Source: Nymphaea colorata
Lineage: Eukaryota > Streptophyta > Magnoliopsida > Nymphaeales > Nymphaeaceae
Reading direction: 5' to 3'
Assembly (NCBI RefSeq): GCF_008831285.2
Contig: NW_022204667.1
Location: forward strand, 1-64,000
DNA length: 64,000 bases
A program made the translations under genes and the position numbers. Of this stretch, positions 11,236 through 22,533 are shown piece by piece. Position 1 is the stretch's first letter. Each line of letters begins with the position of its first letter. The notes under the pieces were generated by a model. The model was not told where the DNA came from and searched no databases. It worked only from the letters and a program-made list of their open reading frames with translations.

Positions 11236-11437
11236 AGATGAACCTCCACGGCTGGATGGTTATTTGTTTGCTTGTTGTCGATAAAAAACATCGCAGAAGA
11301 TGCATTTTCAACGATCCATTGCTTGACCATGGTTTTCCATTATGGAATCCAACTTTTATGGCAGTTTTGAACAATACAAAATAACCATCGGAGCACAGAA
11401 ATAGCTGCCTAATTTCATCACACACACACACACACTC

Positions 11438-11470
<33 letters not shown>

Positions 11471-12073
11471 CCCACTAGCATTGATTTGTTTGATGCTTCT
11501 AGTATGTTTTCTATCTGGGAAGATGCCTAACCCAACAAATAACAAACATTATCTAAGTCTACAGATGACCTTGCTCAATTATATGTCTAAACTAGTCATG
11601 ATTCATTATTTATTTCTGACAATGAAATAAGTACATTTTATTTAGGGTTTACCATCACAGAGGCTGATTATGTTGAATTTCAATGAACCTGCAACTGTGG
11701 TACAGCTGATACAGAATTGGCTCTAGGGATGAAATACCCTTCTTGCTCACCCGGCACAAGGGAAGATCTCTATAGAGTGTATTTATTTTTAAAATTGGTT
11801 GAGTCTTAACACAAAAAATATGGTTGATTGAATGCTAGTTGGGTCTGGCTCATGGCAAACATTGACCAAGAAACACTGGATTTATGAGTCATTTGACCCA
11901 AATAATGAAAATGTTTAATTGATAACATATTTTTTCTGGTCTTATTAAGAAAGAAAATGTTGGCTATTAATTACCAGACCCTTCAAGATTTAATCATCTA
12001 GCTAGCCCTAGTCCAGCTTCATCCACATTTTCTTGTCATTTTGTGCCTTCCCAGTGCGCAAATCAAAATAAAG
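11236..12073. other. Intergenic with an AC/AT microsatellite
   Basis: A compound microsatellite, (CA)n followed by (AT)n, occupies about 11,418-11,469. The open frame read across it on the minus strand (11,189-11,545) is low-complexity translation, not a gene. The rest, to 12,073, shows nothing that I can classify. Confidence 0.5.
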
Positions 12074-12291
12074 TTCTTTCTTTCTATTCAAACAACTTAA
12101 ATTATTTCTTTCTTTTCCTTTATGTAGTTTAAACAAACATAGTTTAAACAATTTTTTTTCTTTCTATTCAAACAAGCTTTTATAACAATTTGTTTCATTC
12201 TATTTTCTTTCCTCTCCTTTTCTTCCCAAATCCTTTCTTTCCCTTTCCATTCTTTTCCTTTTATACTAATTTCTCTCCATCCAAACAGGTG
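12074..12291 (+). repeat. Polypyrimidine tract (TTTC/CTTT-rich)
   Basis: About 215 bp that is strongly C+T biased on the plus strand, made of loose TTTCTTTC and CCTTTTC words. CTTTCTATTCAAACAA recurs at about 12,081 and 12,161, and a related TCCAAACAG closes the tract. It could arise from replication slippage; triplex-forming potential is possible but untested. Confidence 0.6.
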
Positions 12292-12657
12292 CTATAATAG
12301 GTCAATGAAAAATTTATTTCACAATTGGGATTGTGTTGCCTAAAGCCTCTCTAAGAGCCAGCACGTTTGAAATGACCTTATATAAGAAGTTACATGGGGA
12401 AATAGGTGCTACTGTTGTACACTTGTAGCTCCTTCTATCTTGAGATTCAGAACAATCAGAGTGTTGTTAAACTTCTTCACCATTCATCTTATTCCCAAGA
12501 AAACTTCAACCATCTTGACTATGTAATGACTCATTACTTCTCGGTACTGTTGAAAAAGGGACATGAAGGATCCACTATGCCCTGTAGCGCTCTCCGCTTT
12601 CAAACTAAACTTGCATACTTCAGTTCTTTTGCTAAAACAGATCTTAGGATTTGTCGG

Positions 12658-13627
12658 GCTCATCTCTCTTTTCCACTCGCCAGCACAGACTACTATTTAA
12701 AATAAGAACAAAACATGTAATTCCCATCTCTCGCTCTCTCTCTTGCTCTCTTCATGCAAGAGAAGTCAAAGGGCATGGAGCTGTTACTCTGTTTCTTTCT
12801 TCCACCACACATTCACTTTCAGTGGTAGACAAGTAAAAAAAGAGAGGAACGACCCTGTTGAATAGAAACCGTTAATTTACATGATATGACATTGTTGATA
12901 TTAAAGTTCCTGTCTTGGTGGGAAAGACGCAGACTTAGAGGTGGAATAGAAAGGCTCGAATCAAAATACTTATGTGAAGTTGGTAGATTGTGCTTCCCAT
13001 GGCAATATGGTCGCTATCAAAGACAGGAATTATGAATACCATGGCAACATGAAAAATCCAAATCTATTACATCAGAAGCAATTGACAGTCTAATTTATAT
13101 GATTCAACATGTGCTAAATATGAATCTTCAAGCAGAAGAACAAGTTTCTGCAACTTTTTGTCCTTTTTTATGAAGGAAGTCTCTCACGTATATCACCGAC
13201 TTCAACACAAAGCAGCATCGCCACAAAAGCATATAGAAAACACATATGCTAATGAAACCACATCTGAAAAATGCCTTGATCGACCAGCTTCCCTTCCCTA
13301 TTTTAAAGCTATTCACAGTACCTACACCACGGTCCTCATGAATCTTCATGGTTGCCGATCGTCACTAGCTAATGCTGGAAGGAATTCCATCTTTCTGTTT
13401 GCTCTCTCTCCTTCCCCTCTCTCTCTCCCCCTCTCTCTAGACGTGCATAAGAACTCAAAATGCATGGAGCTATCACTTTATTTCTTTCTTCGACCACACT
13501 TCACTTTTAGTGGTCGAGAAGTCAAAAAAGAGGGGAACCACCCTATTGAATAGAAATAAATAATTTACATTGATAAGACTTTTCTCAATATTTTTTGTTA
13601 TAAAAGAGATAGCACTGTCATTGAAAA
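12658..13627 (+). repeat. Dispersed repeat family A, copy 2, with an internal insertion
   Basis: Collinear with 1,226-1,958. After the shared CTACACCACGGTCCT (ending at 13,336), copy 1 runs straight into TATAAAAGAGATAGCA, whereas copy 2 has about 265 bp inserted before TATAAAAGAGATAGCACTG at 13,601. The insertion contains a third, partial copy of family A (13,388-13,553). An (AT)n then (GT)n tract follows at 13,628-13,660. Confidence 0.75.
13388..13553 (+). repeat. Partial copy of repeat family A nested in copy 2
   Basis: The CT-rich run, then GCATAAGAACTCAAAATGCA, the CTTTCTTCGACCACA region and GGGGAACCACCCTATTGAAT, repeat the first 200 bp of family A (compare 1,290-1,443 and 12,735-12,865). 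It ends at the same TTGAATAG point where the homologous text continues in the other copies. Confidence 0.7.
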
Positions 13628-13746
13628 TCATATATATATATATATATTATGTGTGTGTATAAATAATAATAGATAATGAAAATACATACCACTTTTTTCT
13701 CTTTATGTTTCTCCTAACTATCTATCAAGTTAGATTGGACAACAGA

Positions 13747-14000
13747 CCAACAGACCTCTTACAATATATATATGTAAACAGATAATGAAAATACACACAC
13801 ACACACACTACTTCGATCACAAACAAAAACCAACAGACCTCTTACAATATATATATGTATATGTACACACACACACACACACACCCTACTTGGATCACAA
13901 ACAAAAACCAACAGACCTCTTACATTATATACACACACACACACACACACACACTACTTCGATCACAAACAAAAACCAACAGACCTCTTATATTTGTGTT
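13747..14000 (+). repeat. Minisatellite, four copies of a 68-83-bp unit with internal (AC)n
   Basis: CCAACAGACCTCTTA recurs at 13,747, 13,830, 13,908 and 13,976. Each unit holds CCAACAGACCTCTTAC, a short AT run, an (AC)n run of varying length, and CTACTTCGATCACAAAC or a one-base variant. Unit length differs because the AC run differs. The open frames read through it on both strands are low-complexity artefacts. Confidence 0.9.
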
Positions 14001-14910
14001 AAGAAGTGTTCTGAACAAAATATGAATCTCCTAATGTCTTCATTATAAACACTAATTTAATATAAACAATGTTTAAGTTCAAATTACTTTTATAAAAAAG
14101 TATTTTTTCAACTTTTAAAATTTTGATGTTATAAGTGCCATTCCTTTTTTAATTATTATGGTATATTAATAAAATAAAAAATAACTAACTTAATGTATGT
14201 TTATCACCAAATATATTTTAAGATAGTGCTAAATTATAAAGAAAAGGAATTTTAATATGCCCGGCTTCTGTCCCTTGCCTAAGTGGTATGTCCATTCTTA
14301 GGGTTTGCAATAAGTGGTGGAAAACGAAACGAGGTTTAAGAAAGAAGACTTAATTGGGAATGATCCAAATCTTCCACCAGAAAATACAAAACCATGTATG
14401 CCAACATCAAATACAGATGGCACATGGATCTACAACTTTAGTTTAAAGTAATTAGACATTTTCCTCTTGTTGACAATCTAGCACAGCCTATGTTACAAAA
14501 ATTTCCTAATAGCCATCGGTTAGCAAACTAACCAAAATATCTTGATTGCCACGTTATTTTCTCCAGAAACCCCAAAGGAGGATTTGGTGATGGATACGAA
14601 AGATATACATGGGCTCTACTACATCAACTAAATCGAAGACAAAAAAGGCCACCACCAACAACAATCAAATTCTCTCAGGCCAACTAAATTGAAGACAAGC
14701 AAGGCCAGGAGAAAGACAACGAATGTATTGTCGTTTCTTTGCTGTTCTTAATTTGTACTTTGCTGTTTTCTTGTCATCTATTTTACATTTTTTTTTTCAT
14801 TTTACATGTGAAAATTGGTTTGAATCAACCTATTTGAATTGTACCAGTTCGTTCTTGGCCCAATATTTCATGATTTTGTCATCTAGATAGCACTAGCTTT
14901 GATAGTCAAA
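14001..14910. other. AT-rich spacer before the satellite array, no gene seen
   Basis: No open frame of note, no RNA gene and no element ends. Several A/T-only stretches lie between 14,040 and 14,240. Confidence 0.45.
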
Positions 14911-17900
14911 CATGAAAAGAGGTTTAAAACATTTAATACATTAATTTGATATTTATAGTTAATCTAATGAATATAAAATGTTGTTACATTTATATTCAAT
15001 GATTTAAGGGATTGAAACAACTAGTTTGTAGTAATTCAAAAGAGGTTTAAAACATTCATTCGATCCACTATTGTTAAGCCAATTTGTCAAACTTGTCGTT
15101 TCATTTATATTGTTGATTGATTGAAGAGATTAAAATCACAATTTTGTATCATTTGATATTTATAGTTAATGTAATGAATATAAAATGTTGTTATATTTAT
15201 ATTCAATGATTTAAGGGATTGAAACAGCTAGTTTGTACTAATTCAAATGAGGTTTAAAACATTCATTCGATCAACTATTGTAAAGCCAATTTGTTAAACT
15301 TGTCGTTTCATTTATATTGTTGATTGATTGGAGAGATTAAAATCACATTTTTGTATGAATATGAATGAAATTTGAGCCATTCATTTGATCTCCTATAGTT
15401 TATTCAATGTGTTTAACTTGCTTTTATATCGATAGTTGATCCCTTATAGTTAATCAAATGAGTTTCAATTGCTCCTACAACTATGTTCAATGATTTAAGG
15501 AATGGAAATCAAACGTTCATGTGAATACGAATGAGATTTAAGCCATTAATTTCATCACTTATAGTTAATCCAACGAGTTCAATATTTTGTTACATTTATA
15601 TTTAATGATTTAAGGGAATGAAATCATTAGTTTGTATGAATACGAATGAGATTTAAGCTCTTCATTTGGTCACTAGTAGTTAATCGAATGAGTTTAACAT
15701 TTTGTTGCATTTATATTGACTGATTTAATTAATTGAAATCACAAGTACGTATGAATGCCAATCTGATTGAAGTCATTCATTTGATCTCATATAGTTAATC
15801 CATGAGTCAACATGTTGTTACATTTATAAATGATTACGGGATCGAGTTAACAAGTTTGTATGAACATGAATGAGTTGAATCCCCTATAGTTATGCCAATG
15901 AGTTCAACTTCTTGCTACATCTATATTTGAAAAATTAATTGATTGAAATCACAAGTTCATACAAACATGAATGAGATTTAATACATTCATTTGATACTTC
16001 TAGTTAATTGAACGAGTATAACTTGTTGATTCATCTACATTCAATAACATAAGGGATTGAAGTCACTAGTTTGTAAGAATTCAAATGAGGTCCAAAACAT
16101 TCATCTAATCCATTATCGTTAAGCGAATGAGTCAAACTTGTCGTTATGTTTCTGTTGATTGATTTAAGGGATTGAAATTACAATTTCATATGAATATGAA
16201 TGAAATTTCAGCCATTCATTTGATCTCCTATATTTGATCCAGTGTGTAACCTGTTTTTATATCGATATTGAAAGAATTAAGGGATTCAAACCGTAAGTTC
16301 TATGAATACGAATGAGATTTAAGCCATTCATTTGATTCATTATAGGGAATCCAATGAATTAAACTTGTTATTATATTCATTTCGAATAATTTAAGTGATT
16401 GAAATCACAAGTTTGTGTAATTACGAATGAGATATAAGTAATTCATTTTCTCCATCACAGTTGATCCAATGAGTTCAACTTGTTGTTACATTTATATTTA
16501 TCGATTTAGGAGATTGAAATCACAACTTTGTTTGAAAACGAATATAATTTCTGCCAATCATTTAATCCGTCATTGATAATCAATATGTGTTCAACTTGTT
16601 ATAATTTATATTGAATGATTTATTCAACTTGTTATAATTTATATTGAAAGATTTAAAGGACTGAAATCACAAGTTCGTATGAGTACAAATCGAGTTGAAG
16701 TCATCCATTTACTCTATTATAGTCAATGCAATGAGTTGAACTTCTTATTGGATTTATATTCAATGACATAATAGACTGAAATCACAAGCCCGTGTGAATA
16801 TGAATCTGATTTGAGTCATTCATTTGATCCCTTATAGTAAATCCAATGAGTTGAACTTGTTGCTACATTTATATTGAATGTTTACAGGATTGAGATAACA
16901 AGTTTGTATGAATACAAATGTGACTTACGCCATTCATTGAATCTTTTATAGTTATGCCGATAAGTTTAACTTGTTGTTGCATCAATATTTGAAGATTTAA
17001 GAGATTGAAATCACAAGGTCATACAAATATGAATGAGATTTAATACATTCATTTGATACTTATAGTTAATCGAATGAGTATAACTTGTTGTTTCATCTAC
17101 ATTCTACAATTTAAGGGACTGAAGTCACCAGTTTGTAAGAATTCAAATGACGTCATAAAAATTCATTCGATCTATTATTGTTAAGCCAATGAGTCAAACT
17201 TGTCGTTACATTTCTATTGATTGATTTATGGGATTGAAATTACAATTTCATATGAATATGAATGAAATTTCAGCCATTCATTTGATCTCCTGTATTTGAT
17301 GCAACGTGTAACTTGTTTTTATATCGATATTGAATGAATTAAGGGATTAAAATCACAAGTTCTATGAATACGAATGAGATTCAAGCCATTCATTTGATTC
17401 ATGATAGTGAATCCAATGAATTAACTACAATGGATCAAATGAATGGCTTAAATCCCATTCACATTCATACAAACTTGCGATTGTAGTCCCTTCTGTCATT
17501 CAATATGAATGTAACAACAATTTGAACTCATAGGATTGACTATACAGAATTAAATGAATGACTTAAATCTAATTAGTACTCATCTGAATTGTTATTTCAA
17601 TCGCTTAAATCATTTGATATATATTTTGCAAAAAGTTAAACACATTGGATTAACTTTAAAAGATCAAATAAGAGCATAAATTTCAATTCTCACATATTAA
17701 AACGAGCAAAATTTAATATATTGGGATCAGTTTATTAAATGATTAAGGGGATTGAAATTTCAGGTTCGTCTGAAAACGAGTGAAATTTAAGCAATTCATT
17801 TGATCCATTATAGTTAATCTAATTAGTTCAACTTTTTCTTATATCTATATTAAGTGATTTAATATATTGAAATCACAAGTTCATATGAATACGAATGAGA

Positions 17901-18630
17901 TTTAAGTCATTCATTTACGTGCGTATTTGCTAAGCTAATGAGTTCAACTTGTTGTCACATATGTATTGATTGATTTAAGGGATTAAAATCACAAATTTGT
18001 AAGAAAACGAATGAGATTTAAATTATTCCTTTGAACCCTTATATTTAATCTGATATAACAAGGAGTTGATTTCATATTGAATGATTAAGGAAATGAAATC
18101 ACAAGTTCGTATGCACACCTTTATACTTATTCAAATGAGATCAACTCCTTGTTATATCTTTGTTGATGATTAAGTGATTTGAAATCATGAATACAAATGG
18201 GTTTTGTCATTCATTTGATCCATTATATTAAATGTAATGAGTTTAAATTGTTTTTATATTTATATTAAATCACGTAAAGAATTCAAATCACAAGTTTTTA
18301 TGAATACAAATGAGACTTAAGCCATTTGTTTGATCACTTATAGCTAATCGAAAGAGTTTAATTTGTTGTTACATATATATTGAATGATGTTAGAGATTGA
18401 AATCAAAAGCTCATATGAATACAAATGGAAATTAAGACATTCATTCGATCCCTTATAGTTAATTCAATGTGTTCAACTAGTTATATCTATATTGAATAGT
18501 TTAAGATATTGAAATAACAAGTTCATATTAATACGAATGAGATTTCAAGACATTTTGTTTCCTTATTGTCAATCCAATGGTTTAACTTGTTATTTATATA
18601 TGAAGATTTAAGGGATTAAAATGACAAGTT
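14911..18630. repeat. S1 higher-order repeat, copy 1 (about 3.7 kb, internally deleted)
   Basis: It starts at the left edge of the array, at the same phase (ACATTTAATACATT then TTTGATATTTAT) used as a border for the other copies. Relative to copy 3 it lacks about 1 kb after the inverted block (near 18,050) and about 200 bp near 15,430. It contains an inverted monomer block at 17,421-17,705. Confidence 0.8.
17421..17705 (-). repeat. Inverted monomer block in S1 copy 1
   Basis: Here the satellite reads in reverse complement for about 2.4 monomers. TTAACTACAATGGATCAAAT followed by GAATGGCTTAAAT is the complement of the usual ATTTAAGCCATTC plus ATTTGATCCATTGTAGTTAA. Forward orientation resumes near GGGATCAGTTTATTAAATG. 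Confidence 0.85.
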
Positions 18631-21600
18631 CGTACGACATTTAATACATTCATTTGATATTTATGTTTAATCTAATGAATATAAAATGTTGTTACATTTA
18701 CATTCAATGATTTAAGGGATTGAAACAACTAGTTTGTTGTAATTCAAATGAGGTTTAAAACATTCATTCGATCCACTATTGTTAATCTAATGAATATAAA
18801 ATATTGTTACATTTACATTCAATGAATTAAGGGATTGAAACAACTAGTTTGTTGTAATTCAAATGATGTTTAAAACATTCATTCGATCCACTATTGTTAA
18901 GCCAATTTGTCAAACTTGTCGTTTCATTTATATTGTTGATTGATTGAATAGATTAAAATCACAATTTTGTATCATTTGATATTTATAGTTAAAGTAATGA
19001 ATATAAAATGTTGTTACATTTATACTCAATGATTTAAGTGATTGAAACAACTAGTTTGTATTAATTCAAATGAGGTTTAAAACATTCATTCGATCAACTA
19101 TTGTTAAGCCAATTTGTTAAACTTGACGTTTCATTTATATTGTCGATTGACTGAAGAGATTAAAATCACAATTTCATATGAATATGAATGAAATTTAAGC
19201 CATTCATTTGATCTCCTATAGTTGATTAAATGTGTTTAACTTGCTTTTACATCGATATTGAATGATTTTAAGGATTGAAATCACAAGTTCATATGAACAC
19301 AATTGGGATTTGAGTTTTTCATTTGAGTTAATCAAATGAGTTTCAATTGCTCCTACAACTATATTAAATGATTTAAGGAATGGAAATAAAACGTTCATGT
19401 GCATACGAATGGGATCTAAGCCATTAATTTCGACACTTATAGTTAATCCAATGAGTTAAATATGTTGTTACATTTATATTTAATGATTCAAGGGAATGAA
19501 ATCATTAGTTTGAACGAATACGAATGAGATTTAAACTCTTCGTTTGGTCACTTGCAGTTAATCGAATGAGTTTAACATTTTGTTGCATTTACATTGACTG
19601 ATTTAATAAATTGAAATCACAAGTACGTATGAATGCCAATCTGATTTAAGTCATTGATTTGATCTCATATAGTTAATCCATGAGTCAACATGTTGCTACA
19701 TTTATATTAAATGATTACGGGATTGAGTTAACAAGTTTGTGTGAACATGAATGAGAGTTACACCATTTTTGAATCCCTTATAGTTATGCCAATGAGTTCA
19801 ACTTGTTGCTACATCTATATTTAAAAAATTAATTGATTGAAATCACAAGTTCATACAAACATGAATGAGATTTAATATATTTATTTGATACTTATAGTTA
19901 ATCGAACGAGTATAACTTGTTTCTTCATCTACATTCAATAACCAAAGGGATTGAAGTCACTAGTTTGTAAGAATTCAAATGAGGTCCAAAAGATTCATCT
20001 GATCCATTATCGTTAAGTGAATGAGTCAAACTTGCCGTTATGTTTCTGTTGATTGATTTAAGGGATTGAAATTACAATTTCATATGAATATGAATGAAAT
20101 TTGAGCCATTCATTTGATCTCCTATATTTGATCCAGTGTGTAACTTGTTTTTATATCGATATAGAAAGAACTAAGGGATTCAAATCGTTAGTTCTATGAA
20201 TGCGAATGAGATTCAAGCCATTCATTTGATTCATTATAGTGAATCCAATGAATTAACTACAATGGATCAAATGAATGGCTTAAATCCCATTCGCATTCAT
20301 ACAAACTTGTGATTGTAATCCCTTCTGTCATTCAATATAAATGTAACAACAAGTTGAACTCATTGGATTGACTATACAGAATTAAATGAATGACTTAAAT
20401 CTAATTAGTACTCATCTGAATTGTTATTTCAATCGCTTAAATCATTTGATATATATTTTGCAACAAGTTAAAAACATTGGATTGATTAACTTTAAAAGAT
20501 CAAATAAGAGCATAAATTTCAATTCTCGCATATTAAAACAAACGAAATTTAATATATTGGGATGAGTTTATTAAATGATTCAGGGGATTGAAATTTCAGG
20601 TTCGTATGAAAACGAGTGAAATTTAAGCAATTCATTTGATCCATTATAGTTAATCTAATTAGTTCAACTTTTTCTTATATCTATATTAAGTGATTTAATA
20701 TATTGAAATCACAAGTTCATATGACTACAAATGAGATTTAAGCCATTCATTTACATGCATATTTGTTAAGCTAATGAGTTCAACTTGATGTCACATTTGT
20801 ATTGATTGATTTAAGGGATTTAAAACACAAATTTGTATGAACACGAATGAGATTTAAATTATTCATTTGATCCCTTATATTTAATCTAATGTGTTTAACT
20901 TGTTTTTACATCTACAATGAATTATTTAAGCGATTGAATTCACACATTCACATAAATGCAATTGGGATTTAAGTCATTAATTCAATCTTTATACTTAATT
21001 GAATGAATTCAACTATTTAAGCGACTGAATTCACACGTTCATATAAATGCAATTGGGATTTAAGTCATTAATTCGATCTTTATAGTTAATTGAATGATTT
21101 CAACTTCTTGTTATAATCATATTTAATGTTGTTCGGGATTGAAATCACAAGTATGTATGAATTTGAGTGAAATTTAAGCTCTTATTTGATCTTTTAAAGT
21201 TAATCCAATGTGTTTATCTTGTTGTAAAATATGTATCAAAGGGATCGAAATCTAAGCTCTTATTTCAATCCCTTGTAGTTAATTCAATGAGTTAACTTGT
21301 TGTTACGTTTATATTGAATGACTTAAGGGATTGAAATAACAAGTTTGTTTGAACACGGATGAGATTTAAGCCATTCCTTGGATCCCTTATACTTATGCCA
21401 ATGAGTTAAACTTGTTGTTACGTATATATAGATTGGTTTAGAAAATTGAAATCACAAGTTCATATGAATACGAATAGGATTTAGGTCATTCACTTGATCT
21501 ATTATAGTTAACCAATCAGTTGAGCTTGTTGTTCAATTTGATTTAAGAGATTGGGATTATAAGGTCGTACAAATATGAATGAGATTTAAGCAATTCATTT

Positions 21601-22533
21601 CATCTATTATAGTTAACACAATGAGTTGAACTTGTTGTCATATCTATATTGATTGATTTAATAGATTTAAATCACACGTTCATATGAAGACGAATGGAAT
21701 TTAAAGCATTCATTTGATCTGATATAGTTTGTACCACGTGTTTAACTTGTCGTTACATCTAGATTGAATTATTTATGGGATTAAAAGTACATGTTCATAT
21801 GAATACGAATGGGACTTAAGTCATTCATTACATCCCTTATGGTTAATCCAACGCGTTTAACATATTGTCTTATCTATATTGAGCAATTGAAGGGATTGAA
21901 ATCACAAGTTCGTATGAATATGAATGACTTGATCCATCACTAGTTAACTCAATGTGTTTAACTTCCTTTTGTATCTATATTGAATGATTAAGGGAATGAA
22001 ATCACAAGTTTGTATGTACACCTTTATATTTATTCGAATGAGATCAACTCCTTGTTATATCTATGTTGATGATTAAATGATTTGAAATCATGAATACAAA
22101 TGGCTTTTGTCATTCATTTGATCCATTATAGTAAATGTAATGAGTTTTACTTGTTTTTATATTTATATTAAATCACCTGAAGAATTCAAATCACAAGTTT
22201 TTATGAATACGAATGGGACTTAAGCCATTTGTTTGATCCCTTATAGCTAATCGAAAGAGTTTAATTTGTTGTTACATATATATTGAATGATGTTAGAAAT
22301 TGAAATCAAAAGCTCATATGAATACAAATGGGATTTAAGACATTCATTTGATCCCTTATAGTTAATTCAATGTGTTCAACTAGTTATATCTATATTGAAT
22401 AGTTTAAGATATTGAAATAACAAGTTCATATTAATACGAATGAGATTCCAAGACATTTTGTTTCCTTATTTTCAATCCAATGGTTTAACTTTTTATTTAT
22501 ATTTGAAGATTTAAGGGATTAAAATGACAAGTT
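18631..22533. repeat. S1 higher-order repeat, copy 2 (3,903 bp, internally deleted)
   Basis: Bordered by CGTACGACATTTAATAC at 18,631 and the matching site at 22,534. It has one extra 115-bp monomer near its start (18,783-18,897). It lacks about 1 kb compared with copy 3: the two TTGATTCATTATAGTGAATC-type sites that flank that kilobase in copies 1 and 3 are fused at about 20,228-20,253, as expected from unequal recombination between them. Inverted block at 20,253-20,540. Confidence 0.8.
20253..20540 (-). repeat. Inverted monomer block in S1 copy 2
   Basis: Same block as at 17,421, with the same entry junction TTAACTACAATGG and nearly the same length. Confidence 0.85.

Noticed and set aside
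11189-11545. 118-codon minus-strand open frame
   Set aside because: It runs through an AC/AT microsatellite, which gives a poly-YI and CVCV peptide; the rest resembles nothing.
13158-13553. 131-codon plus-strand open frame
   Set aside because: It lies wholly inside repeat family A copy 2 and its insertion; the homologous copy at 1,740 does not keep the frame.
1226-13627. A single large tandem or inverted duplication of the left flank
   Set aside because: The matching segments A, B and C keep orientation but reverse their order, which neither simple event explains.
13759-14048. Open frames on both strands with THTHTH and CVCVCV peptides
   Set aside because: Translation of the (AC)n minisatellite.
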